Positions 1-10,849 of a stretch of DNA of 64,000 nt are shown one piece after another. Source of the stretch: Osedax fenrisi (lineage: Eukaryota > Annelida > Polychaeta > Sabellida > Siboglinidae); the NCBI GenBank assembly GCA_964019155.1, contig OZ025240.1:41780802-41844801 (forward strand), given 5' to 3'. The translations under genes were made by a program, and so were the position numbers. A model generated the notes under the pieces. The model searched no databases and had not been told where the DNA came from. It worked only from the letters and a program-made list of their open reading frames with translations. Every line of letters begins with the position of its first letter. Position 1 is the first letter of the stretch.

Positions 1-319
1 CGTATACGTATATATAAGTATACTTATACATTTATAAATGTTTATAGAAATACATGCCATAGTGTCTGAATGCCTATCTACATTAACTTACGCTTTACTT
101 CTATACTACTGGCATACACAGCAATGCTTTAACGTATAATATTAGCTATTCTACTATAGTATCAGGGGCGGATACAGGAATTTTTCAAGGGGGGGGCTGA
201 CATTCAAATAAAAGTATATTTTTAAAATAAGACATATTTACTATGATAATATTCAATTTATTTAAATACTATATTAAATTAAATAGAATAATATTTTATA
301 TGTTATTGAATAAAAACTA

Positions 320-441
320 TTAATCCAATATATTAATCAATTGCATTATTCTTGGATTACGTATTTCAAATTTGGAAATAATATAATCACATATACTTAA
401 TCGGTTAAATGAACGTTCACATTCACACAAGGTAACTGATT
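320..441 (-). pseudogene. hAT transposase C-terminal dimerisation segment (fragment)
   Basis: Reading the minus strand from 441 down to the TAA at 322-320 gives about 40 residues including SVTLCECERSFNRLSICDY. This resembles the C-terminal hAT block in which a Cys/Glu-Arg-Ser-Phe core precedes a basic strand. It lies inside the 163-1121 inverted-repeat element. Upstream minus-strand sequence (about 700-930) has the fragment DLRKFESIIVDIF but also stops. The assignment rests on motif shape only; a profile search against hAT dimerisation domains would settle it. Confidence 0.5.
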
Positions 442-450
442 ATATCTAAA

Positions 451-691
451 GGGGGTATCCCACTACTAATATTTCCGGCAAGTTGCCGGAAATATTTTAA
501 CTTTAAAATGATTTTCTATCAAGTTAACTACAATTTTAGTGGGAAACCCCCTTACTTTCCGGCAACTTGCCTGAAATATAATAACTTTATAGGAGTATTC
601 CATTACAACTTGATATAATAATTTTTTAAAGTTACAATATTTCAAGTAAGTTGCCGGAAAATCTTATATACAAGTATAGTGGGATACCACC
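451..691. mobile_element. TTAA-flanked MITE, copy 1 (piggyBac-like)
   Basis: This has inverted ends GGGGGTATCCC and GGGATACCACC with subterminal TTTCCGGCAAGTTGCCGGAA palindromes. The left flank is CTAAA and the right flank TTAA, a slightly eroded TTAA pair. It shares its ends with copies at 5651-5873 and 48397-48542. There is no coding capacity. It is nested inside the hAT remnant and so is younger than it. Confidence 0.65.
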
Positions 692-1431
692 TTAATATTG
701 ATTTAAATTTGTCTCTGTTGCATTAAATTTACTTAGATATGTTATTGTTGACTTGCATTATAGCTGATTGCAGCATGCTTCTTATTTTCTATCACTGCAA
801 TAAAACGAGAATTTTCTTCCAAAGAGTTATTGTGGTAAATATATCAACTATAATTGATTCAAATTTTCTTAAATCTGCAATCGAATCTTTAAACTTAATC
901 ATGGACGAAGTGACACCTTTTCCAACTTGATTGTGATTAATTTTTAAATGAAAAATAAATGGTATATACAATCGGCCATTTAAAGATTCACCCTACCTAT
1001 AATTGATATTGAATGTTTTGCTGATTTAACCATATTATATATTTTTAAATCATATATTTTACAATCATGAGGGGGGGGGGCTAGAGCCCCCCTAGCCCCC
1101 CCCCCCTGTATCCGCCCCTGAGTATGTATCATTTATCTTGAGTTAATAGTAGTGTTACACTAATAAACAGTCAGCTAACTAAACCATTTAGTTACATATA
1201 TAAATGAGTTACTTTATTCGCATTTGATTATGTAGATATATCGAGAATATCTAAATACATTAATAAACATCTACTCTAATGAATTAATTTATAAAATTCA
1301 TTATTTTTGTTATTTGTTTTCATTATATATATATTTATTTATAGTATACTTTTTTTGATAACAAGTGATATCATTACTATTTTGAATATATTTATATAAG
1401 TAATAGTAGTAAGATGTATATATATAACTTT

Positions 1432-1432
<1 letters not shown>

Positions 1433-1474
<42 letters not shown>
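1433..1474. repeat. (TAA)n microsatellite
   Basis: About 14 near-perfect TAA units. An open frame across it is low-complexity polyisoleucine and not a gene. Confidence 0.95.
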
Positions 1475-1476
<2 letters not shown>

Positions 1477-1774
1477 TATATATATATTATAATACACTTT
1501 ATATACACAATAATAGTAATATCAATATCATTATTAGATCAGACAAACTATCAGGTTACATTGAATACAAGCCTTCAAGTTTGCAATAGTAATAAAACTA
1601 TATGGAACGAAATGTTTACTAAGAACTGCCGAGTATTCAATAGTATCGGTAAGTTGTACAGGCTTAATCGTGGCTATCACCAATACGAGTATGTCACAAC
1701 AATAAGCATATTCAATTCAATTTTATTGCGAATTAATTAATATAAGATAATATAAGATTACAAAAAAAAAAAAA

Positions 1775-1882
1775 AATTAATCGCAAAACGACCACAAAAC
1801 GTAAATAAAAAATAACATATAATAAATGTAATACATACATTGTATTTTATTGATAAGGTATGGTTTACATGGACCGGGATAC
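1775..1882 (+). repeat. dispersed repeat, copy 1 (shared with 30.16 kb)
   Basis: It contains CGACCACAAAACGTAAA, then a spacer with ACATACATTGTA, then a segment ending ATGGACCGGGAT. The same ordered blocks recur at 30160-30240. The family is unknown. The following 1.88-2.34 kb is a patch of higher GC with CpGs but no exon that I can support. Confidence 0.5.
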
Positions 1883-2353
1883 ACTGTATACACTTAATCT
1901 ATAGCTTATAACTTATATCTACACACTCACACACACAGATGAATCTTTACACTACATAGATGAACATTTCGGTGTAACTCGGGGCCGACACGTGAATATA
2001 TTATGTTGCGGGAGTGTCTACCTCGTTGGGGGCGTATTACATCTCTTGCGTAACCAGTACGGTGCTGATAACGGAGTCGAGTCGATTATGTAACCGATAG
2101 TAAAATGACGTAATACAATTTAACGCTACCGTAATTAACGATAATCAATAATTCGTGAATAAATAATTCATATATATATATATATATTTTTTTTTATAAA
2201 TTATAATAATACAATTAATTAAGAAATGAATAAACTAAATTAAGTGTTGATATCCACTCTTTTATATGCTTCTATTAATATGTTTTTATATGATTCTACT
2301 TATAGGTGAATATAATATATGTATCTCAGTGTATTCATTGAATTCGAACATTA

Positions 2354-2684
2354 TAGGGAAAAGTATCCTAATAAGTACAGTGCCCGAATACGGACACTCT
2401 CAGTATCTCAGAAACTATAAATCCTACAAAATAAATTGTAATGAATAAAATATATATAATTATATAAATAGTCTAAATAAGTATTTTTTATTTCTTATTT
2501 TTTTAAATAATTATGATATATCCAATAAACTGATTTTTTTATTACGTTTTTAAAGTAATGAAAAATAATGTCAACTTAAAACCTTCTCACGGCACCTTCT
2601 AAAGTCACCTTCTCAAACACATACATATAAATATAACATATAACAGTATACTATTAATAACTAAAGAATTTAAAACATTATATA

Positions 2685-2716
<32 letters not shown>

Positions 2717-4532
2717 CTATTGATACTATTGATCATTCTATTTTAATTAAACGTCTTGAAGATATTGGTATTGTAGGTATTCCTCTAGCTTGGGTTAAAT
2801 CGTACCTATTTGAAAGAACATTTTCGATACAAATTGATAACCATTATTCATCTACTTGTAAAATGTATTATGGGGTGTCTCAAGGTTCTGTATTAGGACC
2901 ATTACTCTTTTATCTGTATATCTTACCTCTTAAAAATATTATATCTAATCTAATATTATATCTAATTTTCCATCTGTAAAATATCAAATTTTTGCTGATG
3001 ATATTCAGTTGTATATTGAGCTTCCAGTAATAGCTAATTCATCTGATAATATAGCTATAATTGATTGTATTAATATTGTTAAAAATTGGTTTTTACAAAA
3101 TAGCTTAATGTTGAATATGAATAAAACTCAACTTCTAAATATATCTAGAACATCATCAGTTTTTCCTTCTGTCATCATTGATTCTATCACAATTGTTCCT
3201 TGCAACAATTGTTTTAAAATTTTGGTTTTATTTTTGATGATAACCTAAATTTCTCAGATCAGATAGCTAATGTGTGTAAATCAACTAATTATCAATTATA
3301 TAAAATACGATCAATAAGGAAATTCTTACCTTTTAGAATGTCTAAAATGTTAATATATTCTATAGAATCATTAGTTAAATCATGTATAAATTATTGTTGT
3401 TCTCTATATTATGGCCTTCCTGCTACTTCTACTAAATCCTTAGATAGAATCATTAGATAATCGATAAGAGTTTTACATCGTGTAAAATTATATGACCATG
3501 AATCAGTCAATTATCACTTAGTTAATTCTAAATGGTTAAATATGAATCAGAGATCTACTTTCAGCTATTTAAAACTGAATTTTAATGTACTGAAGAATCG
3601 TCTTCCGAGTTATTTGATTGACATCCTACAATTCAAAGTTTACAAGAGGAATCTAAGAAACGCGTCTACTCGATTATTACAAAAGAAGAATTATAGGCTA
3701 AAGCGATATGGAAAACAATCTTTCAGTGTAGCTGCAGCCGACCTATGGAATGCGCTACCTGTAGAACTAAGAAATAATGTCAATTATTCTCATTTGAAAT
3801 CAAATGTATTGTTATTAATTCGTAAAAATTAATTTTATTATTTTCTAATTAACTATTTATATTTGTGTGTGTATTTTGTTATTTTTTTTTTACACAATAG
3901 AGAACGTCCAACGTTATTTTTGTGTATAAATAAACATTCATTCATTCATATATAATTTCTATATTTGTTATCAGATAGTAATTAAGTTATAAGTTATAAG
4001 CATATATCTAGAGATCATATAAGTCCCTAATACGGACAGTGTACATCGGACAGTGTACATCGGACACTCTAGATGTATTAACACGGACATCATATAACAA
4101 ATCAGCTCGCAGTTTGGGAACAATTATAATTTCCATAAAAATCGTATACGTTATAATATTAATACCAAACATGTAGTAATACGTTCATGCTTATTATTTA
4201 GAAAAATTAATTTATAATTAAATATTTTAAAATATTCATAACATTAATTATAAGTAATGTAAATTTATCTGATTGGTTCATTAATAATGTATAGTATATT
4301 ATATGGTATATAGGGTGTCCGTATTATAACTCAGCGTGTTCGTATTCAGACACCTGTACCGAATACGGACACCCCTTTATCTATTGAATAACAAGATTAT
4401 ACAACAATTTTAAAATCATAATAGTATATATATCATAAAATATAATTATATTATAATTTTTGAATACAATATTGAGTAATACAATTATAAGACCATTTAT
4501 TGTTAAATTAAAAGTATTAGGTTACTTATCCC
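2354..4532 (+). mobile_element. family A inverted-repeat transposon, copy A1, split by a LINE
   Basis: The left end has GGGAAAAGTATCC and CCGAATACGGACACTCT; the right end has AGTATTAGGTTACTT followed by ATCCC. The internal order matches the uninterrupted copy at 35279-36150: CTCAGAAAC near the left end, ACCTTCTCA, ATATCTAGAG with TAAGTCCCTAATACGGACA, then GAATACGGACACC, then the right end. A LINE at about 2708-3950 interrupts the ATTATATATATAATTTCTAT segment that is continuous in A4. No transposase frame was seen. Confidence 0.65.
2708..3950 (+). mobile_element. CR1/L2/Jockey-like LINE, 5'-truncated, with decayed reverse transcriptase
   Basis: Plus-strand frames give, in order, an RT block IDHSILIKRLEDIGIVGIPL, then YGVSQGSVLGPLLF (the QG-S-LGP motif), FADDIQLYI (the active-site box with two aspartates), and the C-terminal signature FSVAAADLWNALPVELRNN. 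Frameshifts and stops separate these blocks, so it is dead. The 3' tail is ATTCA repeats at 3937-3950. The 5' end begins inside a (TA)n tract with the endonuclease missing. It is inserted in family A copy A1. Confidence 0.85.
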
Positions 4533-5640
4533 AACTAGGATTCCTTTATTAATTAAACAACTAAAAGTCAATAAATAATTAACTAATAAACTTTTTATAT
4601 ATGAATTATATTATTCAAATATATATTTATTAGCTACAATTTGTTTAATTAAAAATGTATTTATCAAAATGATCTTTCCTATCTTATAATTATACTTAAT
4701 AATCAGAATACTTATATCTACCTCTTTTCATTGACTATATACTATTTATATTTCTTTATTCGTCGAGATGAATACATGTAAGCTTAGTAATACATTATGA
4801 ATATATTGTTTACACAATTTAACCCGAATCACCAAATAGTGTATTATATCTGTCTATCTGTTCACATACTCACCTTATTGTTACTCTATCTTGTAATAAT
4901 CTAAACTTGAGTTAAGCCATGTTTGTGAACACGGCGGTCAATACAGGTTAATGTTGTTAGTATCACGATTATGTTTACTTATCGGTGTTCAATATTGGTC
5001 TATTGTTTATTTAGATAACTGGAAAGATGAACTTATAGATATAATAAGAACACGTAATTATGATAAGTAAAATCAGTTGATTTAAGAATTAAAGGAAATA
5101 TATTAAAAACTATAATGTGCTTATCTAAATTCTAAATCACATTACGATCTCCATCCTATCTCACAAAACTATCAAATATTAGAAATAGGTAACCCTACCC
5201 GCTTCAATATAGTAAATATCCGCATATTATATCGACAAGTTCATCACACTTGATAACGCTTATAATCAAGTTTACGATCTATGCTTTACACTGATTAGTA
5301 TATATATATACAACTAACTAGTTTTCTATAGATAAGTAGTACTTATAAGTATACCCATAACGATGTATTCTGTTAATACATCACTTTTTCTCTTTTTACC
5401 AATAAAGAGATTAACTATTATAAACCTCCTAATAATTCAATTATAACTACAGCACAAATAACCATCACTAGTCTGTAATCACCTTTCCCAACTATCATTC
5501 AACATTAAAACATCCTCACATTTAGACTATATTTCTATTGTCATACTTAGAAAGATAGCAAGGTGATCTTAATCGTAAACATTACAAACATAATCTTCGT
5601 GTAACTGTTCCTTCATCAATGAAAGTTGGCTACATGTCTA
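4533..5640. other. AT-rich intergenic or intronic stretch
   Basis: I see no exon, RNA gene or repeat family member here. Open frames are short and lack recognisable protein motifs. Confidence 0.5.
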
Positions 5641-5650
5641 CTATACTTAA

Positions 5651-5873
5651 GGGGGTACCCCACTACAAGATATGCCAGCAACTTGCCGGAAATATTATAT
5701 ATTAATAACTTTAAAACTATTTGTTATCAAGTTGTAAAGGGATACTGTATTGCTGTCGAGTTGCCAAGTAAGGGGGTTTACCACAAAAAGTGTAGTTAAC
5801 TTGATAGAAAATCGTTTTAAAGTTACAATATTTCCGGTAAGTTGCCGGAAATATTTGTAGTTGGATACCCCCT
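5651..5873. mobile_element. TTAA-flanked MITE, copy 2 (piggyBac-like)
   Basis: Ends GGGGGTACCCC and GGATACCCCCT are flanked by TTAA at 5647-5650 and 5874-5877. Subterminal TTGCCGGAAATATT blocks match copies at 451 and 48397. The TTAA duplication is the target of piggyBac-type transposases; the assignment to that superfamily is inferred from it. Confidence 0.7.
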
Positions 5874-6147
5874 TTAAAATAATAAATCGGCAAATACATA
5901 GTATATACTACTAACTTAGAGTATTAGTTTAAAATATTCTTTGAATAGTATCCAAGGAATACATAATATTCATAGTATTTATCCTTTTTATATTGTTTAT
6001 TATTTTTCTATCGTTTTCTGTTATGATAAATTCATGTAGATGTCCTCCCATCACCTATAGGAGGGCATAACCTAGTATATTCACTAACCGAATACTAAGT
6101 CTGGACGTTTCCATTTAATAAGCGCATGACTATCATATTTGTAATCC

Positions 6148-6500
6148 ATGTGTATCTATTACATAATACATTATACACATCTCCGCATACATTATCATTT
6201 ATATGAAGATGATATGATCATTTTTTCTAATTGTCATCCAATCATCACTGATCATATTACTACATCTCTAAATGGCTTAGTGTTCTTCACGATTAGTTCG
6301 AATCTGATTTATTTTTCCTTAAATATTGCACAAACGCATTCCTAACCAAAATAATGTCATCTTGTATTTAAATCATTATTTATCTACGATTCCACTCTCT
6401 AATAAAGTCAATAACTTAGGCGTCAAGATTGATTCCCATCACAGCATATTCCATCACATTTGTAACTCTATTATAATATTACTTTTAATAAATGGAATAT
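6148..6500 (+). mobile_element. LINE reverse-transcriptase fragment (CR1/L2-like)
   Basis: HYHLYEDDMIIFS is the RT active-site box with the aspartate pair. After a frame change, KVNNLGVKIDSHHSIFHHIC matches the downstream part of CR1/L2-type RT (an N-LGV-ID core). No other domain is present. The family appears to be the same as that at 10.85-13.96 kb. Confidence 0.6.
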
Positions 6501-6967
6501 AAATAAGTCTAGATTTTAATTTGTTATGTAACAAATTCAAATACAAATATAGTTCATTAACTTGCATTTAATATAATATTATATTGTTGTACATATTATA
6601 AAAATCAATTTCAACACTTCGTGATAATTTTGTAACTGAATACCAAGTCATTATTATATGAATATTCTTTTAAAAATGTATTCCCTAAGTGATAGAATAA
6701 CATACCACTTTATATAAAACTAGTTGACTATTCACATATTGATATTATTTATTTATTAGTATTGCTAGTTTCTAAACATATATTAATTTAATTATCTTAT
6801 CGTTTATTCTACATTATAGTATATTGCATATTATTATTATGTATTAGTTCTTATATATTTACAATTGTTACTTTTAAAAATGAAAATCATTTAGAATAAT
6901 CCATTATTGGCATTATATTCTAACCCGGGCCATCTCGCTTAATGCTAGTAAGCTTGAAATTGCGACT

Positions 6968-7013
6968 ATTCCAATCATAAAGCTAGAGAGAAAATTCTCT
7001 CTAGCTCTATGAT

Positions 7014-7019
<6 letters not shown>
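6968..7019. repeat. near-perfect hairpin
   Basis: The arms are AATCATAAAGCTAGAGAGAA and TTCTCTCTAGCTCTATGATT, separated by no loop to speak of. It sits directly beside a (TA)n tract (7018-7052) and a tRNA-like block, suggesting a small foldback element. Confidence 0.6.

Positions 7020-7052
<33 letters not shown>
7018..7052. repeat. (TA)n microsatellite
   Basis: A pure TA run between a hairpin and a tRNA-like sequence. Confidence 0.95.
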
Positions 7053-7054
<2 letters not shown>

Positions 7055-7056
7055 CT

Positions 7057-7150
7057 GGGGTCTATAGTTCAGCGGGACAGTAGAAGTGTCGATCTCACTA
7101 GCTTAAGCTAGTAAGCAAGATATCCCGGATTCGACTCCATGGAGTCTGCA
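7057..7150 (+). mobile_element. tRNA-like block, probable SINE head
   Basis: TATAGTTCAGCGGGACAG resembles a pol III A box region and GGATTCGACTCC a B box at tRNA-like spacing. The putative acceptor arms GGGTCTA and TGGAGTC do not pair, so it is not a functional tRNA. It is distinct from the SINE family at 28.2 kb. It may be a tRNA pseudogene or a truncated SINE. Confidence 0.4.
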
Positions 7151-8250
7151 GGCAATTATTGTTTTTTCTCTTGTGTTTATCAATAACTTAATATACAATT
7201 ATTTATTAATACAATTTTTTTTTTAAAAGTTACCTATTTGTATTGTCCTCTCACGGTTATTTATAACATGTATACATCTATTACTTCTAGATGAGTCTAG
7301 TTGTATCCGTTAATTGTATTGTTTTCGATATATATAATTTATGACTTGTGTTATACTCTATTTTCATCAGTAATATATAACTATTTTCATATATATATCT
7401 ATAATATAAGTGCATTAAGAAGTATAAATAAATATATGTATATATAATCGTAAGGTTAGAGGAAATATGTAATTATTAGATATACAAGAACACGTGAATT
7501 TTCTTCATTAAATCGGGTTAGATATAAGTAAATAGTAAATAATAATGAGTTATAGCAAATTAGTGCACTATGATTAAACAAAATTTGAAGTAACATTCGT
7601 AGTAAATTAATTGGGAAATATGGTAAATATAATTTATTATACACTGTTCATATTTTTACAATTATATTTAAATTAAATCCATAGGCATTAAATACATAAT
7701 TTATATTAAATCCTATTTATATTAATATTTCTATGCTATTTTTAAAATTAAATTATAAATAAATTGTGTTCCTTTAAAATATTCGAATATCATTTAGGAT
7801 ATCGTTAACTCTCAATAAGTAACTGTGTAATCTATGAACTTAGTTTTTTAATAAAAAAAATTAATTATTAAAATTAACTATATAAACAATACTATAAGAT
7901 ATTCATTGTACAATATACATTTATAATTATATATTAGATATATGACATTATAGCACAACATAAATCATATATATTAGTATACTTAGTTATTTTGAGATAT
8001 CATGGTTTTATTAATATTATAAATATTATTATTATTATATATAATATTCATACTATTATAAATTCTTCATTTGATTATATTCATTATATATAAATACATA
8101 TATTTTATTAACATTAATACAATATATACATACTTCATGATATGTCAAATATATATATCCTAACTTTTAATAATAATCCAACAATACATCCATTTCAATA
8201 TATATAATTAAAAAAACTATTATATTTATATGATACAATAATAAATTTAT
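7151..8250. other. AT-rich stretch without recognisable genes
   Basis: Low-complexity AT sequence. Open frames here are short and without motifs. Confidence 0.5.
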
Positions 8251-8261
8251 ATATATATATA

Positions 8262-8331
8262 TATTATTATTATCAGATTTGGTTTAACAACCGGGTAATT
8301 ATAGAAGCAGAGCTTATCGATATAATTACCC
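8262..8331 (+). repeat. (ATT)n-hairpin repeat, copy 1
   Basis: A short ATT run leads into ATCAGATTTGG, then a hairpin with stem GGGTAATTAT / ATAATTACCC around an AGAAGCAGAGCTTATCG loop. Copies at 26578-26659 (plus) and 32711-32795 (minus) keep the same order. Confidence 0.65.
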
Positions 8332-8789
8332 TTTATCATTCTGACAAGTCCTAAAAATACAATTATAATTGGAATAATAAATTCCTGAAAAAATTAATAA
8401 ACTATATATATATAACTAAATCTAAGTATGATTAGTATCAAATAATTATCCTTGTGAACAACTTAACACAATGATCAAAAATCATCATATAATATAAAAA
8501 TAAAAAATAAACATTAAGAAAACTAAAACTACATAAAAACTAAAAACAGTGTAAATATATGATAATTTAATATAAAGATTAATAAATATGTATATTGGCA
8601 AATATTCAAAAATAAATTTATAACTTATCTACACAAAATAACAAATATTTAGGTAGTTTTCAAGTTAAAAATTGAACGAGAATATGTAGAAAATAGAAAA
8701 TAATGGTAGATCAAAAAAATCACAAGATTAACAAATAATTAAAAATATTATTACTGAATAGGGAAATATATAAAAATTTTCTTTTATTA

Positions 8790-10340
8790 ATATTTAATTC
8801 ATTCCAATGTCTTGGTCCGTATGACATTAAAGAATTATTCATATAATTATAGTTATTATAAGGTTGTATGAAATCAAAAGTATTTCTTGTATTAATTTTA
8901 TTTTAGTTATTATTTTATAATGTTTATAAATACATGGACTACACTTTTTATAATATATTCTATACATAAATATTAGTGTTTTATATTTACACAGATCAAA
9001 GATATTTAATAACTTATGATCAGTAAATAGTTTTTTTGAACTAAAATTAATAAGTTTAGAAAAAACTAATTTCAATACTTTATTTTGTATAACATGAATA
9101 CAGTCTATATTAGATTCATATGAATGCCCCATATTTCTAAACAGTAAATTAAATGGGGATAAATAAGTTCATAATAAAGTTTAATCATAGCAGATTCATT
9201 AAGGCAGAATGATAATTTTTTTATAATTCACTAGATTTTTAATAATATTCTTTAGAAATTAAAAATGAGATTTCCAGTTCAATGAACTATATACGATTAG
9301 CCCAAGGAATTTTGTTTCAGACACTTGAACTTAAGGCTTATTTCAATTACTATTTCAAATTATATATAATTTCTAAAGGGAATGCACTGCATATCATGCA
9401 GTGAGTTTCATCAATGTTAATTGTCAACTTATTATCACTTACCCATAACATTATATCATTAAGTGTCAACTGTAATTTACTTTTAAGTTTATTGGCTGAA
9501 CAATCCCTATTTATAATATTTGTGATATCGGCAAATAGTATAAAAGTATTATTAATAGAGCAGGCCGGAAATACCAGGCCTGATATCTATATTATTAGTA
9601 CTAGACCTACAGTTATTGTAATTTGTAAACTGACTTATGTCTTTAATATACGCTGATAACCATGATAGAGTAATTCTTTTATACCGTAAAATTCAAGATT
9701 TGTTAGGAGTATTTCATGGTTGACTGTATCAAATACTTTTTTAAGTCAATAAATAGGTCAACGCAGTATTTATTGGATATCATAGAATCAATAATAGCTT
9801 TTTGAAGGTTTTCATGGAGTGTACTGAGGCATTTCCGATATCCAAATTGTGAAGTACTAATTATTTTATGAAAATCATAGAAAGAAAGTAATCTTGAAAA
9901 AAAACTATTTTTCTAAGCTTTTTGAAAATTGAATATTCAAACATATGGGTCTATATTTATTAAAGTCATTGTGGTTACCTGATTTATAGATGGGAATAAC
10001 TTTGGATTTTTTAAACATATTTGGAAAAGTGCCTGTTGAAAAAGAAAGATTAAAAATATATGTTAAAGGATCAGCTATTGTGGATGAGATTAATTTTATG
10101 AGTTTCATAGATATATCAAGTTCATTCTTAGATATTTTTGGAGACAAATTATCAATAGTTTTAATTACCTCACTAATTGTGATAGGAGATAAAAATAATG
10201 AATAATAATTACTATTTTTAAGGTTGAAAGATGTATTAGGTGAACAAATGTTTTTAGCTAATTTACTACCGACTTATATAACGTTCATTAAATGTATTCG
10301 CTATTATTTCATCTTTTATTTCCTTTCCATATATATCAAG
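8790..10340 (-). mobile_element. CR1/Jockey-like LINE remnant, minus strand
   Basis: The minus strand reads, 5' to 3', an RT N-terminal part (10147-9905) with KKSKVIPIYKSGNHNDFNKY and RPICL, an RT middle part (about 9540-9410) with LTLNDIMLWVSDNKLTINI, and a C-terminal part (9132-8839) with the IDCIHVIQNKVLKLVFSKL type signature. Numerous frameshifts and stops are present. The endonuclease half is absent, so it is 5'-truncated. Confidence 0.75.
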
Positions 10341-10419
10341 TACTGATAGTTATGTTTGATTTTTTGTATAGGATTTATAAATTAATTTATAATTGACCAT
10401 GTTGTTTTAATGGATTTAT

Positions 10420-10456
10420 ATATATATATTTATATAATATATATATATATATATAC
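10420..10456. repeat. (TA)n tract
   Basis: Interrupted TA repeats between two LINE remnants. Confidence 0.8.
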
Positions 10457-10849
10457 ATTTATTTTATATAATTCAAATATAATATATACTTGTTATGTAT
10501 ATTTATACTTAAATTAATTATTTATTTCTTATCAAATTGTTAAATTATTAGTTTATTATAATATGTATAACTGATATTCTCCCTTGGTTCTCCCTTGGGA
10601 ATTTGCTTTTGGTAGCCGGATCTACCAACCTTCATCTGAGGTTAGCTACTAAATTACATTTAGATAGTCTTCTGCTATATTTACATTCATGCAGATCAGA
10701 AATTTATCTACAGATCTGCAAAATACAGATCCATCAATTATATATCGGACGTTACACTGCCTTCAATCTCTGAATATCGGAACATAATATAAGAACCTAC
10801 TTCTAGTTCTGGTCTACCATGTGCCTCATGTACATGATTACATGTAACT

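Larger units (their letters stand above)
163..1121 (-). mobile_element. hAT-like DNA transposon remnant
   Basis: The outer ends form a terminal inverted repeat, CAGGGGCGGATACAGG on the left and its complement CCTGTATCCGCCCCTG on the right, each followed inward by G or C homopolymer runs. Ends starting CAGGG are typical of hAT elements. The minus strand near 320-441 reads as a hAT transposase C-terminus with the peptide CECERSFNRLS and a stop codon. The interior is broken by stops and by a nested TTAA-flanked MITE at 451-691, so it cannot be autonomous. A clean 8-bp target duplication is not visible; only AGTAT is shared by the flanks. Confidence 0.7.

Noticed and set aside
739..930. 63-residue plus-strand frame
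   Set aside because: It is antisense to degraded hAT transposase sequence and has no protein motif of its own.
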